64,000 nt of DNA, taken from contig NC_132993.1 in NCBI RefSeq assembly GCF_048564905.1, positions 73,005,001 to 73,069,000 on the forward strand. Direction: 5' to 3'. This document shows positions 46,969-59,550 of the stretch, piece after piece; position 1 is the first letter of the stretch, and the number at the start of each line of letters is the position of its first letter. The DNA comes from Vicugna pacos (lineage: Eukaryota; Chordata; Mammalia; Artiodactyla; Camelidae). The notes under the pieces were generated by a model. The model was not told where the DNA came from. It ran no database searches and saw only the letters and a program-made list of their open reading frames with translations. Both the position numbers and the translations under genes were made by a program.

Positions 46969-48403
46969 ACACCAGCCCTAGGTCCTCCCAGTAGTCAATC
47001 ACCTCAGGACCTGGCCCCACCCACTAGTGTGCCAGCACCAGCCCTGGGACTCCCCAGGCCACACAATCAACCAGGCTGGGACTCAGCCGAACCCACCAAT
47101 GGGGTGACTGCCTCCTCACTAGACAGGACCTCATAGCAACCAGACCAGGAGCCTACTAGCAAGCATGCCCACAACAGTCAACCCCACCACAGAAGGGGCC
47201 ATGCAGCCCCCATATGAGGCACTCCTACAGCATAGTTATGGTGATCTGAGGGGAGTGTATTGCTGGGCCCCATTAGATGGCCATTTCTCCAAGATTAAGA
47301 AACATAACCAATTTTCCTAGAAATAAAAACAGAGCATTGGGGAAAATGAGATGACTGACTGAGTAATATGTTCCAAACAAAAGAACAAGATAAAACCCCA
47401 GAAGAATGATGCAAAATGAAAATAAGCAGCCTACCTGGCAAAGAGTTCAAGGTAATGATGATAAAGATGCTTAATGAGTTCAGGAGAAGAATCGATGAAC
47501 ACAGTGAAAAGTTTAACAATGAGAAAATATAAAGAAGAACCAAACAAAGCTGAAGAATACAATAACTGAAATTTAAAAATACACTGGAAAGAATCAACAT
47601 TAGAATAGATGATACAAAGGAATGGTACAAAGGAATAGATAGGTGAATTGGAAGAAAGAGTACTGGAAATCACCCAAACTGACCAGAAAAAAAAGAACAC
47701 TATTTTAAGAAAATAAGATTGCTTAAAAGACCTCTGGACAATATCAAACATATAACATTCTCATTACAGGGGCCCCTGAAGAATAAGAGAGAAAGATGCA
47801 GAGAACTTATTTGAAGAAATAATAACTGAAAACTTCCCTGACCTGGGAAAGGAAAGAGAAATCCAGAGCCAGGAAGAACACAGAGTCCCAAACAAAGTAA
47901 ACCAAAGAGATCCACATCAAAACACACTGTATTTAAAATGGCAAAAATTAAAAACAGAGAATCTTAAAAGCAGCAAGGAAATGAGTTACATATAAGTGAA
48001 ATTCCCATAAGACTATCAATTGACTTTTTAGCAGAAACTTTACAGGTCAGAAGGGAGTGGCAAGATATATTTAAAGGGGTAAAAGGAAAAACCTACAACT
48101 AAGAATACTCTACCTGGCAAAGCTATCATTCAGATTTGAGGACAGATAAAAAGGTTTATAGACAAACAAAAGCTAAAAATGTTCAGCACCACTAAACTAG
48201 CTTCACAGGAAATGTAAAAGGGACTTCTGTAAGTGGAAAAGAAAAGACCACAACTGGAAATGGAAACTATGAAAGGAAGAATCTCATTGGTAAAGACAAA
48301 TACACAGTGAAGATAGTAGATAACCACTTACAGAGTTAACAGGAAGCTTAAAAGGCAAAAATAATAAAATCATCTCTATCCACCATTAGTAGTAAAGAGA
48401 TAC
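46969..48403 (+). mobile_element. Second L1: 5'UTR and ORF1
   Basis: 46969-47290 is C/A-rich 5'UTR (CACCAGCCCTAGGTCCTCCC, GGACCTGGCCCCACCCACTA). 47300-48240 is ORF1: AATATGTTCCAAACAAAAGA, CCTACCTGGCAAAGAGTTCA, GTACTGGAAATCACCCAAAC, AGCAGAAACTTTACAGGTCA and AAGAATACTCTACCTGGCAA follow the coiled-coil, RRM and C-terminal order. The inter-ORF region follows to 48403. ORF1 is interrupted; antisense frames of 106-111 codons at 47295-47751 are shadows of it. Confidence 0.8.
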
Positions 48404-48635
48404 ACAGTGAGATCCACTTCACACTCACTAGGATGATGACTATAAAGAAATGGACAGTAACAAATGTTGGCAAGGATGTGGAGAATTGGGAACCCTTGTT
48501 CATTGCTGGTAGAATTGGAAAATGCTGCAGCCGCTTTGGAAGACGGTGTGGCAATTTTTTAAAACATTAAACATAAAGTTACTCTATGATCCAGTAACTT
48601 CAGTCCTAGCTATATACCAAACATATAGGAGTTGC
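48404..48635 (+). mobile_element. L1 ORF2 C-terminal fragment joined to the inter-ORF region
   Basis: GAGATCCACTTCACACTCAC, GGCAAGGATGTGGAGAATTG and ATGATCCAGTAACTTCAGTC encode the ORF2 C-terminus on the plus strand. It follows the inter-ORF sequence directly, so about 3 kb (endonuclease, RT and middle ORF2) is absent. There is no 3'UTR. Confidence 0.8.
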
Positions 48636-48689
48636 ATGTCTCAGGGAGCAAGAGGAGGGACAGGATCAGATGTGGTTCTGAAACCCATT

Positions 48690-48905
48690 ATTTGGCTGTT
48701 GTGAGCAATGGATTGTGGAGAGAGGGTGAATGTTGAAAGATCCACTAGGAGATTACTACAGAGACCAAGTAGATCACAAAACTTGGACAGGTGGTAAGAC
48801 ATGGAGAGAGGTCAGCAGATTTGAGAGGTATCAAAAGGACTTTTGATGGGTTTAATACTAAGAGTGAAGGAGGACTAGTTGTAAGAGATGACCCAATAGT
48901 GCTTT
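48690..48905 (-). repeat. L2-like ancient repeat fragment
   Basis: GGAGATTACTACAGAGACCA and AGGACTTTTGATGGGTTTAA correspond to a widespread ancient mammalian repeat that I associate with the upstream part of L2 in reverse. Family assignment is tentative. Confidence 0.35.
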
Positions 48906-50796
48906 GTACTTGTCTTATGGGATTGTTATGTTTTGTACTGTATTTGTCAACTCCCTACCCTCCTCTCATATTAGGAAATAAAATCCTTTAAAGTAGGTAC
49001 AATCTAATTTATCGTTTTTATGTGCTAAGGCATATTGCATGCAGAAGACATTTTATACTTATTTGATGGTGTATTGATTGAATTGAAACAAAAAGAAAGC
49101 TTTCAAAAAACTATACAAAACATTATTCCCTACAGCGAATAATTTAGGTACTTCTAGCAGATATTATTATAGGTTGGAGTAAGAGTAAGCAATTATTTAT
49201 TTTACCTGGTTGTTAGGCAGTTACCGAGGCTAGCAATTGCATGTGCAGAATATACATAATATATAATTTATTGACCCTTGTTCAAAGACACAGTGAACTG
49301 CACAACATACTTTAACTATGTTTAGCTTTATTGCTCCCTGGAGAAACATTTTGTCATTGATTGCATATTTTGGATTGTCAAAAAATGAATTTCATTAATA
49401 CTGAGCCTATTTTATGATACCAACATAAATTTGGAATATATAAAGCTATTAATTCAGCATATGCATCCAAACAGATGTTTCATATAATAAAAATGAGTAT
49501 TAAGGCAAGGGTCACTGTGCACATTTGGAACAGTCAAATAGGTTAAGTAATTCTGAGGGGAAAAAAGGATGCCTGAGACCTCAATCTATAGCTACAATTA
49601 AATTGCCAGAAAATGAAGTCTGTTGACAAATCATTAGTGCAGACAAACTCTTACCCTTTTTCTTCCAACACATAATTATACAAGTACCTCCCTTTTTTGA
49701 AAAGAAAAGAGGAAAGCTTTAGGTACCAATAATATATGGTGTAATTCATTTTACCTATGGGATTATTTTTTAATGAAATATTCATATATGTATTCTCTAC
49801 AATATAGATAGTGGGTTTAGAAATAAAGCAATGCAAATTCATAGTCAAGAAGCACTTCAATATGTCATAGTTTCACTATGTCACTAGAATAATTTTTAAG
49901 GCTGTTTCAGATCATTTGCATCTATGACAATCTATTGACAATCAGATTTTCTAGTTTCATATCTAGACATGTGAGTATTCAAACTACTTGTTTCTTTCTA
50001 GGGTAAATTTCTTTGATTAAAAAGAAAGATAATTAGAAATGGCCATAGCCACTTAAGACACTAATATATCCACCAGTAAAGCATTAACCATTACTTTCCT
50101 TTGTCTTCTTTGGAAAAGTAAAATTAAAAAAAAAAAACAGAATAAGTCCTTATTTGTAAATTCCTTTACCCTTGGAAAATATATGTGAAGTAATTAGAAC
50201 AGAAGCATTTAAAATTGACATAAAACAACTTATCTACCACTTTGTGAGTCTAGTTTGTTATGAATTGTATATGATTATTTCAAAGAAAACACTATTCATG
50301 TATAATTAGAATTAAACCAATTAATACTTGAATTATTTACAGTATTTTCTGACTTCCCCCAGCTTCTAGCTGCTTACCACGTTGGCACTTGGATACACCT
50401 TTGTTGTATGTAATCAGATAGTGTTTTAAGCAAAGGAAATACTTAAGAAATCAGAGACAGTAAATGATTCTACATTATACATAAGCAGCTGAGAGATGAA
50501 GAGGGGCAATGGAGAAAAAAAGATACGGGCTGAATTTGGACAGTTGGGAACTGAGATTGGGAGAAATGATTCAGGAAATAACTGCTATGTGAAGAAAATC
50601 GGGGTCAGGAAGAAAAGAATTTTAAGACATTTGCTCTGCATTAGAAACATTTATCTGAGAGATTGGGTAAAGAATTGGAGTATTTTATTTACTTTTTCCC
50701 TGAATGATTCTCTGAATTTAATACCTCACTGAACTTGGACCACTCAAGACCCTTGGATTCATTCAGATTACACATGCAGATACTCACAAACATTCA
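48906..50796. other. Single-copy AT-rich sequence
   Basis: No transposon recognised. A 78-codon basic frame at 50496-50732 has no domain. Its right edge is a CA microsatellite. Confidence 0.5.
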
Positions 50797-50819
50797 TACA
50801 CACACACACACACACACAC
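50797..50819. repeat. (CA)n microsatellite
   Basis: About eleven uninterrupted CA units, long enough to vary between individuals. Confidence 0.95.
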
Positions 50820-51509
50820 GGGCTAAGATACCTATTAAAATTGTGCTTATGGGTGTGTTTTTTTTTAGCACACAAGCTAAGTTATAAAATGGGTCTCATT
50901 AGCCTCTAAGATACTGTCCTTTGAGCACATATCTATCTAGATGGCCTCACTTATTTTGTCAGTAGCACTCACTGTTACATAAGTTAAAAGCCAGTTGATT
51001 CAGTAAGTGTCATGTGATTTTTACAGAATGATCTGGAGAAAACATTGTGGGCCAAGACTAGACTTTGTGTTTCTCAGGCTCTTCCTAGGCATACCAACTT
51101 TATAATTGACTTTAGCCATGTCTTTTGTATAAATATACTTCTGGTAGATATGAAATCCTTTCATTCCCAAGCTTTGAGCGTATGAGTCAGTTAGCTGTGA
51201 GGAAGCTGGATGGGTTTTCTTTGATTCTCTCTTCTTCCTCCCCCAACTCACTGTAAGAACTTTGGCAATATCCATTCACCAAGAAACATGTATGGAATTG
51301 GTTTGTATTCAGTTGTACTAAGAACTCTGTGGAGAACTCAGTATGATATATGCATTGAGTTCTATTGTAACTCTTCTCCTTTATTACATGAAACTCCTCA
51401 AACCAAAGACTGATTGCTTCCTGAATTGTGCATCTGGGCAAGTAAAGATGAATGGCTTTAGAGTCTCCCATTCATTGACTTACAAGAGAACTAATGGATA
51501 AGATCTCAA
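50820..51509. other. Single-copy sequence
   Basis: Overlapping minus-strand frames at 51021-51275 and 51187-51471 (84 and 94 codons) share bases in different frames and lack known domains. No repeat recognised. Confidence 0.45.
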
Positions 51510-51950
51510 AATGGGCACTGTCCTACACTGCTAATAGAATAGTAAATAGTACAACCGTCCTTGGGATGCAGATGTCTCCATGATTCAAAGTTTCAAAATT
51601 ACTATACCTTTGTCCCAACAATTCCACTTTTGGAAATTTACTACAAGGTAAAAATAGCAAAACTGTATTCAATTATGTTTACATAAGATGCTAATCAGAG
51701 GGCTATTTATAATGGTTTTTTTAAAAAAAGTAAACATTCAAATATCCTGCACTAATTAAATAAATTCTAGTAGACTGTAATATATCCATGCAAAGCTATG
51801 CTAGGTAACCATTAATCTGTATAATATTATTTTTATTCATCATGAAAAATATTAAGATACATTAATTGAAAAGAAGTTTCCAAAATAATATTGTAGATAT
51901 TTATATTATCCAATTTCACTTATCTGTATTTTTAAAATTTTTGTTACAAA
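51510..51950 (+). mobile_element. L1ME/HAL1-like 3' fragment
   Basis: CCTTTGTCCCAACAATTCCA and TTTGGAAATTTACTACAAGG are the ORF2 C-terminal region of an old L1. TATATCCATGCAAAGCTATG and the AT-rich end lead into the 3'UTR. Diverged; no open frame. Confidence 0.65.
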
Positions 51951-52434
51951 TAATAGAAGCTGACTCTATGCAAAAGAGAACTTGTTAGAATAATGAGATC
52001 TGGCTTGGGATTGGTCTGAAACCAAGAATTGGAGGGGGTCTGGGAAATAGAAACCAGAGTAGTGGGAACAGTCTTATTAATTAGCATCATTCTGCTGCAG
52101 CAAGTGAACTCCATATTTCCTCTCATCCTTGTATTACTCAAGATTCCAAGTTCCAGGAGAGGGTGTTACTAGCCTAGTTGATGCCATTTCTCAGGCCTTG
52201 ACAGTTTAGGAAAAGTAAAGAATCTGCGAATTTTTCACTTTTTATTTTTGGGAGTGGGATATAGTAATTAGAAATTACTTTCCAAATAAGATTTTAGGCA
52301 ATAAGAATAAAGTAGTTTCCCCAGAGAAAATCAGAATGGGAGGAATAGATACCTGACATTGCCCCATATGACAATATGTCCACCACAATATTTTATCTTG
52401 CAAATAAAAGTTCTACCAAAAAAGGGGGAAAAAT
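51951..52434. other. Single-copy sequence
   Basis: No repeat recognised; a 65-codon minus-strand frame (51944-52141) has no domain. Confidence 0.45.
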
Positions 52435-52560
52435 ACAACTTATTAGACATCTGCAGTATGTCTAGCACTGTTAGTTATTCAGAGGTTCAAAAATAAATAT
52501 TATATTGTGCTTATCTTCCACAAAGAAACATCAATTCAAAAGTCTGCTACAATGGGAGAT
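52435..52560 (-). repeat. L2 3' end fragment
   Basis: GTATGTCTAGCACTGTTAGT followed by AGGTTCAAAAATAAATATT is a weak match to the reverse complement of the L2 3' terminus. Confidence 0.4.
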
Positions 52561-53479
52561 AGAAATTATTTCCTCTTATACAGGAAAATGGGATATGCAT
52601 TATAACATCATTTATCAATATCTGTCTGTTTATCTCAGAAGATCCACTACTTCCTCTCCTGCAATTCATCTCTGAACTTGGAATATAAATAATCAGTGTG
52701 TCTTTGTTGATAATGACATCTCAGTAGAGCCCTGCTAAGCTCTATCATTTTAACTCTTGATTTGGAAGGAAAATCATGTTTATGGTAGCCATAAAAGTCA
52801 ATTGATATAAATGTAGTTTTGCTAACATCATTTGAAAATAGCCCTAAAATATTTTCACCATCTGCTATGTTACAGAGACCATGAGGTATTCTCCAAGAAG
52901 ATCTTCTAAATTTGACCTTGAGAACCCTAGTCCATCTGCTCTGAATTAAAACTAAACTAGTTAGTACCTGGGTACTTGGTTCAGAGCCAGTATTTCTCTA
53001 GGATGCAACTGCAAGGTTGAGATGACTTTTTTGTCATTGGGTTTGATGCAATATAAGGTTAAGAATATAATTGCAGGTAGAGTGGAAGTGAGAGTTTGAG
53101 TATGAAATGAATCTCCATATTTTTGCCTCTCTTATATCTTCTTTAACTGTAACATGACTATGAAAAGTTTGCAGTTATAAAAAACCTTTTAGCAATTAGG
53201 AAAAATGTATTTGCTATAAGCATTGATAAAGATGGCTCTGAGAAAGATTTATTTTTATGTCATAGGTTTTGAGTGTCTAAAACTGCCCAGATATTTATAT
53301 TTTCAAAAATAGAAAGTTTCTAACCATTTGTATGGTTTTATTTTCAATTTATTCTCTTCTCTTTTGTAAATAGTTTTTTTTCCCCTGAACTGTTTTATGT
53401 TAGAATGTATGGGAGCAAATTTTAGTTGTATAATTATGTTCACTATTATCCTTTTCCTTCTCTAATTCAGAGGAATCTG
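52561..53479. other. Single-copy sequence
   Basis: No repeat, exon or RNA recognised and no frame over 60 codons. Confidence 0.45.
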
Positions 53480-53546
53480 GAGGCAGAGAGGAGTGGACAT
53501 GTTCAAGAAGTATTTAGGAAATAGAATTAAGAGACTTGGTCTTTAA

Positions 53547-53658
53547 AGGAATGATCATATAATTTATCATCCAAACTGGAGAAATTTGAGAGTGAAAATT
53601 AGTTAAACAGGCATTAACTAGGACTGTCCTTGGCAAACCAGGACATGCGGTCACCATG
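53547..53658. mobile_element. Short TIR element (mammalian MITE)
   Basis: The left end ATGATCATATAATTTATCAT and the right end GGTCACCAT (53649-53657) form decayed inverted repeats of the GGTGACCAT type. AGGACTGTCCTTGGCAAACC matches the inner part of a known mammalian family, which I cannot name with certainty. About 112 bases; no coding capacity. L2-like sequence may precede it at 53480-53530. Confidence 0.5.
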
Positions 53659-54861
53659 GACAAAAGAGTTAGTGGAGAACAAGGAATGGCAAAATGCAGC
53701 ACCAAATCCCCTTCCAACATGTAAATTTCAGACAATAATCACCTTTGGCCTCGACCGATCTCAGGAGCCACGTAAACTCACCTTAAATTCTTATGTCAAA
53801 TCTTAATTTATGGAGTAGAAGACATTAGACTCCAGTAGCTCATTTTCCTGGCATCTCCTGCTTGGACTTGGCTTCAAGGGTTTAATTCTTCAGAACAAAA
53901 GCATGGTGCTTATAAGATTTTAGATAATATGACCTAGCTCTCATGTCTCTTAGCCTTTATTTTTTGAGTCTCTTTGACTCTGGTGCAGAGAAGGAGTCTG
54001 TGTCAAATGCATTAGTGATTCTTTTTCCTAAGTGTGACTGTCATTTAGGGGTCAAATTAAAGACCATTCAACCTGAGCAGTGACAACTCTAGAAACTGTT
54101 AGCCAGCCTCCTCTCTAGAGATTTACAGGGCAGCTGCTGAGAGTTTCACTTAATTATGTAGATTTACAAAGCATTCCTGCCATTGTGTACTACCAGGGAT
54201 TAAATGTGGTCGTGGAAAGATTTTACTGCTATGCCAACTATTTCTCTAGTCTTATATCTCTCTCTGGTCTCCTATACATAATCACACTTTGCTAGTGGTA
54301 CTCAAAAATACTTTTCCTCTTATTTTCTTTTCTGTTTCCAGGTAATTGATTTATTTTTAGAACAATAAGTTTTATTTCTCTGTTTGGATTTTTTTTTAAA
54401 TAGTGTCTTCTAGCAATATTCTCTAATTGTTGATATCATCAATTTCTGTGATTTAACTATTTTACATCTATTGTATGATAATGTTTACTACCAGAAATTA
54501 GAAAGGAAAACTCATTTTAAAAGACAGTGAATATCACAAAATATGTATTAGAACTAATTAAAAATAGTTTGAAAGGTAGTGTGCTTCTTTAGAAAGAAAG
54601 TGGTAATAACAGCCTTCAATCTGCCAAGTAAGGTGTTAAATCTTATACACTATAAACAATCTCCAGTTAAGTAGCAGATGATTCAGTGTCTTGATTACTT
54701 TGAAAGAGTCATATTTTCCCAAGTTTGTGTAGAAAAAACTTGGTCTTTCTGTTATTATGTATGAGGATACTTTCAATTAACCCATTGTTACAATAAAATT
54801 AGTATTAAAGTTCATTAAACTGCAAGGTCTTGATATTTGTTGTAAGTCATCAAGGAAAAAA
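53659..54861. other. Single-copy sequence
   Basis: No repeat recognised apart from short T runs; the 73-codon frame at 53514-53735 overlaps the small TIR element. Confidence 0.45.
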
Positions 54862-55020
54862 TTCATTTATTCACTTGTTCAATATGTATTGTTTGAGTAC
54901 CTTCCATAATAAGTGTTAAAGGAACAAAAATGGGTAAGATTCTTTCCTGAACCACCCTAGGAACTTGCAGTCTAATGTATTATAAACAAATAGGTACAAT
55001 TAAGTGTTATGGGTGTTCTA
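54862..55020 (-). repeat. L2 3' end fragment
   Basis: ATTCATTTATTCACTTGTTC, GTTTGAGTACCTTCCATAAT and AGGAACTTGCAGTCTAATGT are the reverse complement of the L2 3' terminus. Confidence 0.65.
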
Positions 55021-55149
55021 GTAGAATCTCTAAAAGATACAAAGGACTGGTTACTTTAACCTATATGGATCAGAAAATAGCTGTATAGGGGAATGATACC
55101 TGACAAGGTTTATGAGAGTTATTTCCATAAAACGAAGGGGCCAATATTA

Positions 55150-55640
55150 GTATATTTCTGTTGGATATTGTTTGACCTGATATAACAAAAGGACTCTCAA
55201 ATACAGTGACCCAGAAAAGATGGCTTATTTCTTTCCCACAGCACAATACAGAAATAAGAAAGTAGTCTAGTGCACATAGGCAAGTTTATTGCATAGTTCC
55301 TTTGGGGACTAGATTCCATCTACTTTGTGATTTTACCAACAATCACTGTTTATGGGTCATATGGGCTGCAGATCCATGTTCTTGAACAAAGGAAGTGAGT
55401 CAAAGAGGAAGCAGAGAACAAGCACATTCTTTCAATATTGTAATGTGCAAGTTGAGCACATCACTTCTACTCAGCCACGTATAGCTGCCAACAAAATCTT
55501 GGAAATAAAATCCTTGGCTCGATGACCATGTACCCTGCTGAAATTCAAGTGCCAAAGGAAAGGTTCTGTTACTAATAAGGAGAAAGGAAGCATGGATTGT
55601 GGGGAAAAATCCAACTCTGACACAACTGGGAAGAATGTCC
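55150..55640 (-). mobile_element. Fossil LTR-like fragment
   Basis: AGATGGCTTATTTCTTTCCC, CATCACTTCTACTCAGCCAC, GGTTCTGTTACTAATAAGGA and the AAGCATGGATTGTGGGGAAA end match an ancient LTR family in reverse, seemingly the one at 37895-38265. No internal retroviral genes. Old. The antisense 90-codon frame at 55400-55672 lies in it and is not a gene. Confidence 0.45.
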
Positions 55641-55829
55641 AGATGAAGCAAAAACCAAGAGTATAAAGTCACTTACACATAAATGCTTACAGTTATTCAT
55701 ATATAACACATGGACATTTTTAAATCATTGAACATATATAGGTTACTTCTCTATGATTTGGACTTGAACTTAGTATATGAGTATTTAAACAAAATACTTC
55801 ATTTCTGTTCTTTGCTAGATAGATGAGTG

Positions 55830-55995
55830 TGTTCAGCATTCCAGGATCTGGTTCAGACACTTGGCTAAAATGAGCTCTGTAGTCTCATGCAAGTCATTGA
55901 ACTATGAGCCTTAGATTTCTTCTCTCTAAACTGAGAGCTGTGAATGACTACATGATCCCCTTTTTTTCAGTGCTAAAAATCTTATGATTCAGTAT
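55830..55995 (+). repeat. MIR-family SINE
   Basis: TCATGCAAGTCATTGAACTA, TTCTTCTCTCTAAACTGAGA and a tail with ACTACATGATCCCCTTTTTT then CTTATGATTCAG follow the MIR layout in plus orientation. Confidence 0.6.
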
Positions 55996-58900
55996 TTAAT
56001 GTCATATCCTACTTAGTCATATTACAGTGAGAAATATATGAACAGAGAATTCTACCGCTTGATATTCCACAGAATTTTTTCTCATAGTGAAATGGAATAA
56101 CTAGAAGGATTCTTTTAGTACAAAGAGAACATTCTATGTGGATATAGTCCTGTATTGTATCACCTATGACACTCATACTTTGCTGTTGGCTCAAAAAAAA
56201 AACCAAATGATTTCTTTTCAAAAATTTTCAAGATTGGCATTGTTGAGGCTACATATATATTCAAGATATTCTTAATGTTCTTGCTTGAATACATAATTAG
56301 GAGGTTTGATGTGACCTTTTGGCCAGAATATCATCTAAAAATTAAACTAAATTTTAAATATAGAAAATTCTCTTAGAGAAAGCATATGTGACAAGTAACT
56401 AGTGTCTTGATAACAACTTTAGCCCTTACTATTTGCCATTTTGACTGGTTTTTTAGATCTTGATTGTTCATAGACATGGTTTTCTTATTTGCAGAGACTT
56501 GCTTGGTGTTGGCTTTTTTTGATTTGAGAAGCAGAGGAAAATGAAAATTTGTTAGTGTAGAGAGGTATTTAGCATAGATAAATGGGTATGTTGATATTCT
56601 AAAGAAATTTCAACTGTTTGATTTCAGTTACAAATCATAAAAAATGCAGAGTAGCTTTATTGGCTCATTTATCTATTAAAAATAAGTAAATAAATAAAAC
56701 TATGGCTCCTCCTTCTCCCTAGTTGACTCTTCAAGCTTTCTGATACTCATTGTTTACTGAGGAAGGGACTTACCTAGCTAACCACTAGAGGTGGGAGACT
56801 TTTGTCCAGAGGGAAAAAATCCATGGGTTAATGTCAAGAATCATGATCATTAGCAGAGCAGTTTATACTTTGTAAAGTGTGAGTGTCTTCTTCCAGCATG
56901 AAAAGCAATGCCGTATTTTGCTACTCTAACTGGAAGAGACTATGTAAGTTTGATGAGACAACATATTTTCTGAAAAAAAAAAATTCTTTTGTAGCTGCAA
57001 AGTTCTTTTGATTTGGCAGGCAATAATATGGGGTGACTAGAATCCAATGCAATCATAAACCCAGTTACACATTTGTTGGAAACACATTTTTTGAAGAGCA
57101 GATTGTAATAATTAAGTAGGTGAGCCATACTGCTTTATCAGGCCAGTCCTACATAAAAACTGGTAAAATGAAGCCAGGACAAAATGTGTTTCTCAGTACA
57201 CTCTGTTGCTATTTTTGCAAATTACTTTTAAATTTTAGATTCAGGGTTTGTAGAATGATCCAACTTGAGACTTTCACTTGGAATTTATCAGGCAACATAA
57301 GGAAAGCATACTTAGGCATTAGGCTTTACCAAACTAGCAAAGAAAATACTTGAATCCTAATTGACCTTCACCAAGTTGTTTCTTTCTTTTCTAAGTTTGT
57401 GAATAGAGTTGAACTAAATACTCCTCTTTGTAAGAAGGTATTAGCCTCACCAGAAAGTCAGAATAGCTGTCTTCTCATTGCACTCATTTTTTCAACCAAC
57501 CCTTGTCAGAAACTAGATAGGTTGTAAGAAGTATACGGAAGCAGAGATGACAGAGAAAAGAGCCAGAAGTAGTTTCTTGACTAGAATAGTGATGCATGGA
57601 TACACTTGGATTTTTTTTTTACCATAGACTCACGAACGGATTTTTTTAATTGATCAAAATTTTAAAGCTGTTTTAGGCTTTAGAAAAACTAAGCAGAAAG
57701 TAAAGAGTTTTCATCTTTTGCATTTTCTGAAAGAATAGTTAATGCTAGTATTTCTGTTCAATTAGAATAAGCTACCTTATACATAGTTTTTAAGGTATTC
57801 ATCACAAGAACCACCATATTTTTCCAGTTAGCTGTACACAGTCTGTGATGTTTATATATTTTTCTTCTTATGTTCTAATAGCAGAAATGGCAATGCATGG
57901 ACCTAGAGCATAGGGTGGTAGGGATGTGGTCAGCAGTGAGCCTATAGTATGTGTTGCACAAATATAGTCAATTCTGAACCTACAGTGTAGGTTGTACAGT
58001 TGTACATAATCACTTGGCTGTGAGTTTCTTCTCTTCATTACTCTAGGTAGCTATTATCAATCAGCTGTAATTGGCACGTAAAATAGAACCTATCCCTAAT
58101 CTTAGTCCCAGTGCATAAATTCTGTTTCTTTTATTCCTTGCCTTTATCAAATCTTCCTTTTTTCTTACTTTTCAATATTACTGTAAACAAATATCAGTGC
58201 TAGCTTGGGCAGGTCCTTATTTGGGTCTATGAACATTTGATACTTCTTGGCCTATGCTATCCTAAACTTTAGAAGACTTGTAACTACAGTGTGCCTCCAG
58301 GTACCCTCCAAAACATTTCTCCTTAACTTGTGTGACAAATAATCAAATCCTCTTCTCAGTCTCTTTTGAGCTTTTATATAGAAAGGGAGTGTCTTACAAT
58401 GGAAGACCTAAGAAGAAGAGATTTTTTTCCTAACAGCTCTTTAAGCAGCCCCTCAAAGCACATCTCAGAAGTAGGCATCAACAACATATAATTTTGAGCT
58501 TGCTCTCAGTCCTATACCATGCCCAGAAATATCTTCCTGAGGACTTATGATGGCATAGGACCTCTTACTTCACAGATTTTTAAATGCAGTTTACTCCCTG
58601 CATAATGTCCCATCCTCTTCAAATGAGGCTACAAGCTAAGTAACAGTTTATAATTTGTTATGCAAATACCACTTAGTCTTCTGAAATACACAATTAGTTA
58701 ATAGTGTATTTACTATGGGACCATGGCTTCAGGAACCTATTTAGGCTCAACCATTTAGCACCCCTTAAAACTCATCTCTGACAGAAATTCTGGAGTCATC
58801 ATTGGCTTTAGAATCCAAAGAATGTATTATTTTCCTATTTAATTGTAATTGTTACTTAAGCTCTTATTGTAGAGAAGAGACTCTCTTAAGTTAGTTCATG

Positions 58901-59349
58901 TAATGGGACTTTTTTGCCCTCACATAGAAGCCTAGGAATAGCTAAATTATGCAGCATCAGTCAGGCAGGAAACATTGGAAAGTGAAGCCCTAGGAATGAG
59001 GGGACCTATGGGCTAAGTCAGGCCACAGGGTCTTCATTCTTGTGCTTCACCATTATGTGGGGTTAATTCCCTTCTTGGCCTTTTCTCTCTATGTAAATTA
59101 GCCACATCACCCTCCATTCCCTTTTTTTTAACTGACTCCTGACTTCTGCTTCTTCTTAATTTCTGCTTTCTTATAACTTAGGCCTATACATGGTCTATTA
59201 AAGTCTCTCCAGAATTCTGCATTATATTTTTTTCTTTCAACTTCAACTTTCCTACTCTTATAAACTCCTCATGTATTTTTATTTTCCTGATAGTGAGAAT
59301 CTAATTAACCTAACATTCCAATATTAAGAAGAAAATAAGAGGCATCCAT
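55996..59349. other. Long single-copy sequence
   Basis: About 3.3 kb with no confident transposon. A weak MIR-like tail may lie at 57380-57440. CTACAGTGTAGGTTGTACAG near 57980 is a local imperfect palindrome. All frames are 77 codons or shorter with no domain. Confidence 0.45.
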
Positions 59350-59550
59350 AATTCAAATATTTAGAAATAACTGCCATTATTATACTTGCACAATTCCTTA
59401 CAGTGTATTTTTCAAAACATATGTGCATACAAAAGATAATTGTATAAAATTGGGCCCATATTGTGTATAGTTTTCCATTCTCATTTCACATTTAGCCTTA
59501 TATCATTAGCATTTTCCAGTGACATTAAACATTACTTAAAAATGTGTGCA
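59350..59550 (-). repeat. L1M 3'UTR fragment
   Basis: TATAGTTTTCCATTCTCATT, CATTTTCCAGTGACATTAAA and the preceding AT-rich part are the reverse complement of an old L1ME 3'UTR. Confidence 0.5.

Noticed and set aside
46697-47020. 107-codon minus-strand frame
   Set aside because: Antisense to ancient L1 ORF2 and the start of an L1 5'UTR.
47295-47751. Minus-strand frames of 106-111 codons
   Set aside because: They are antisense to L1 ORF1; their Phe/Leu/Ser-rich composition reflects complementing an A-rich coding strand.
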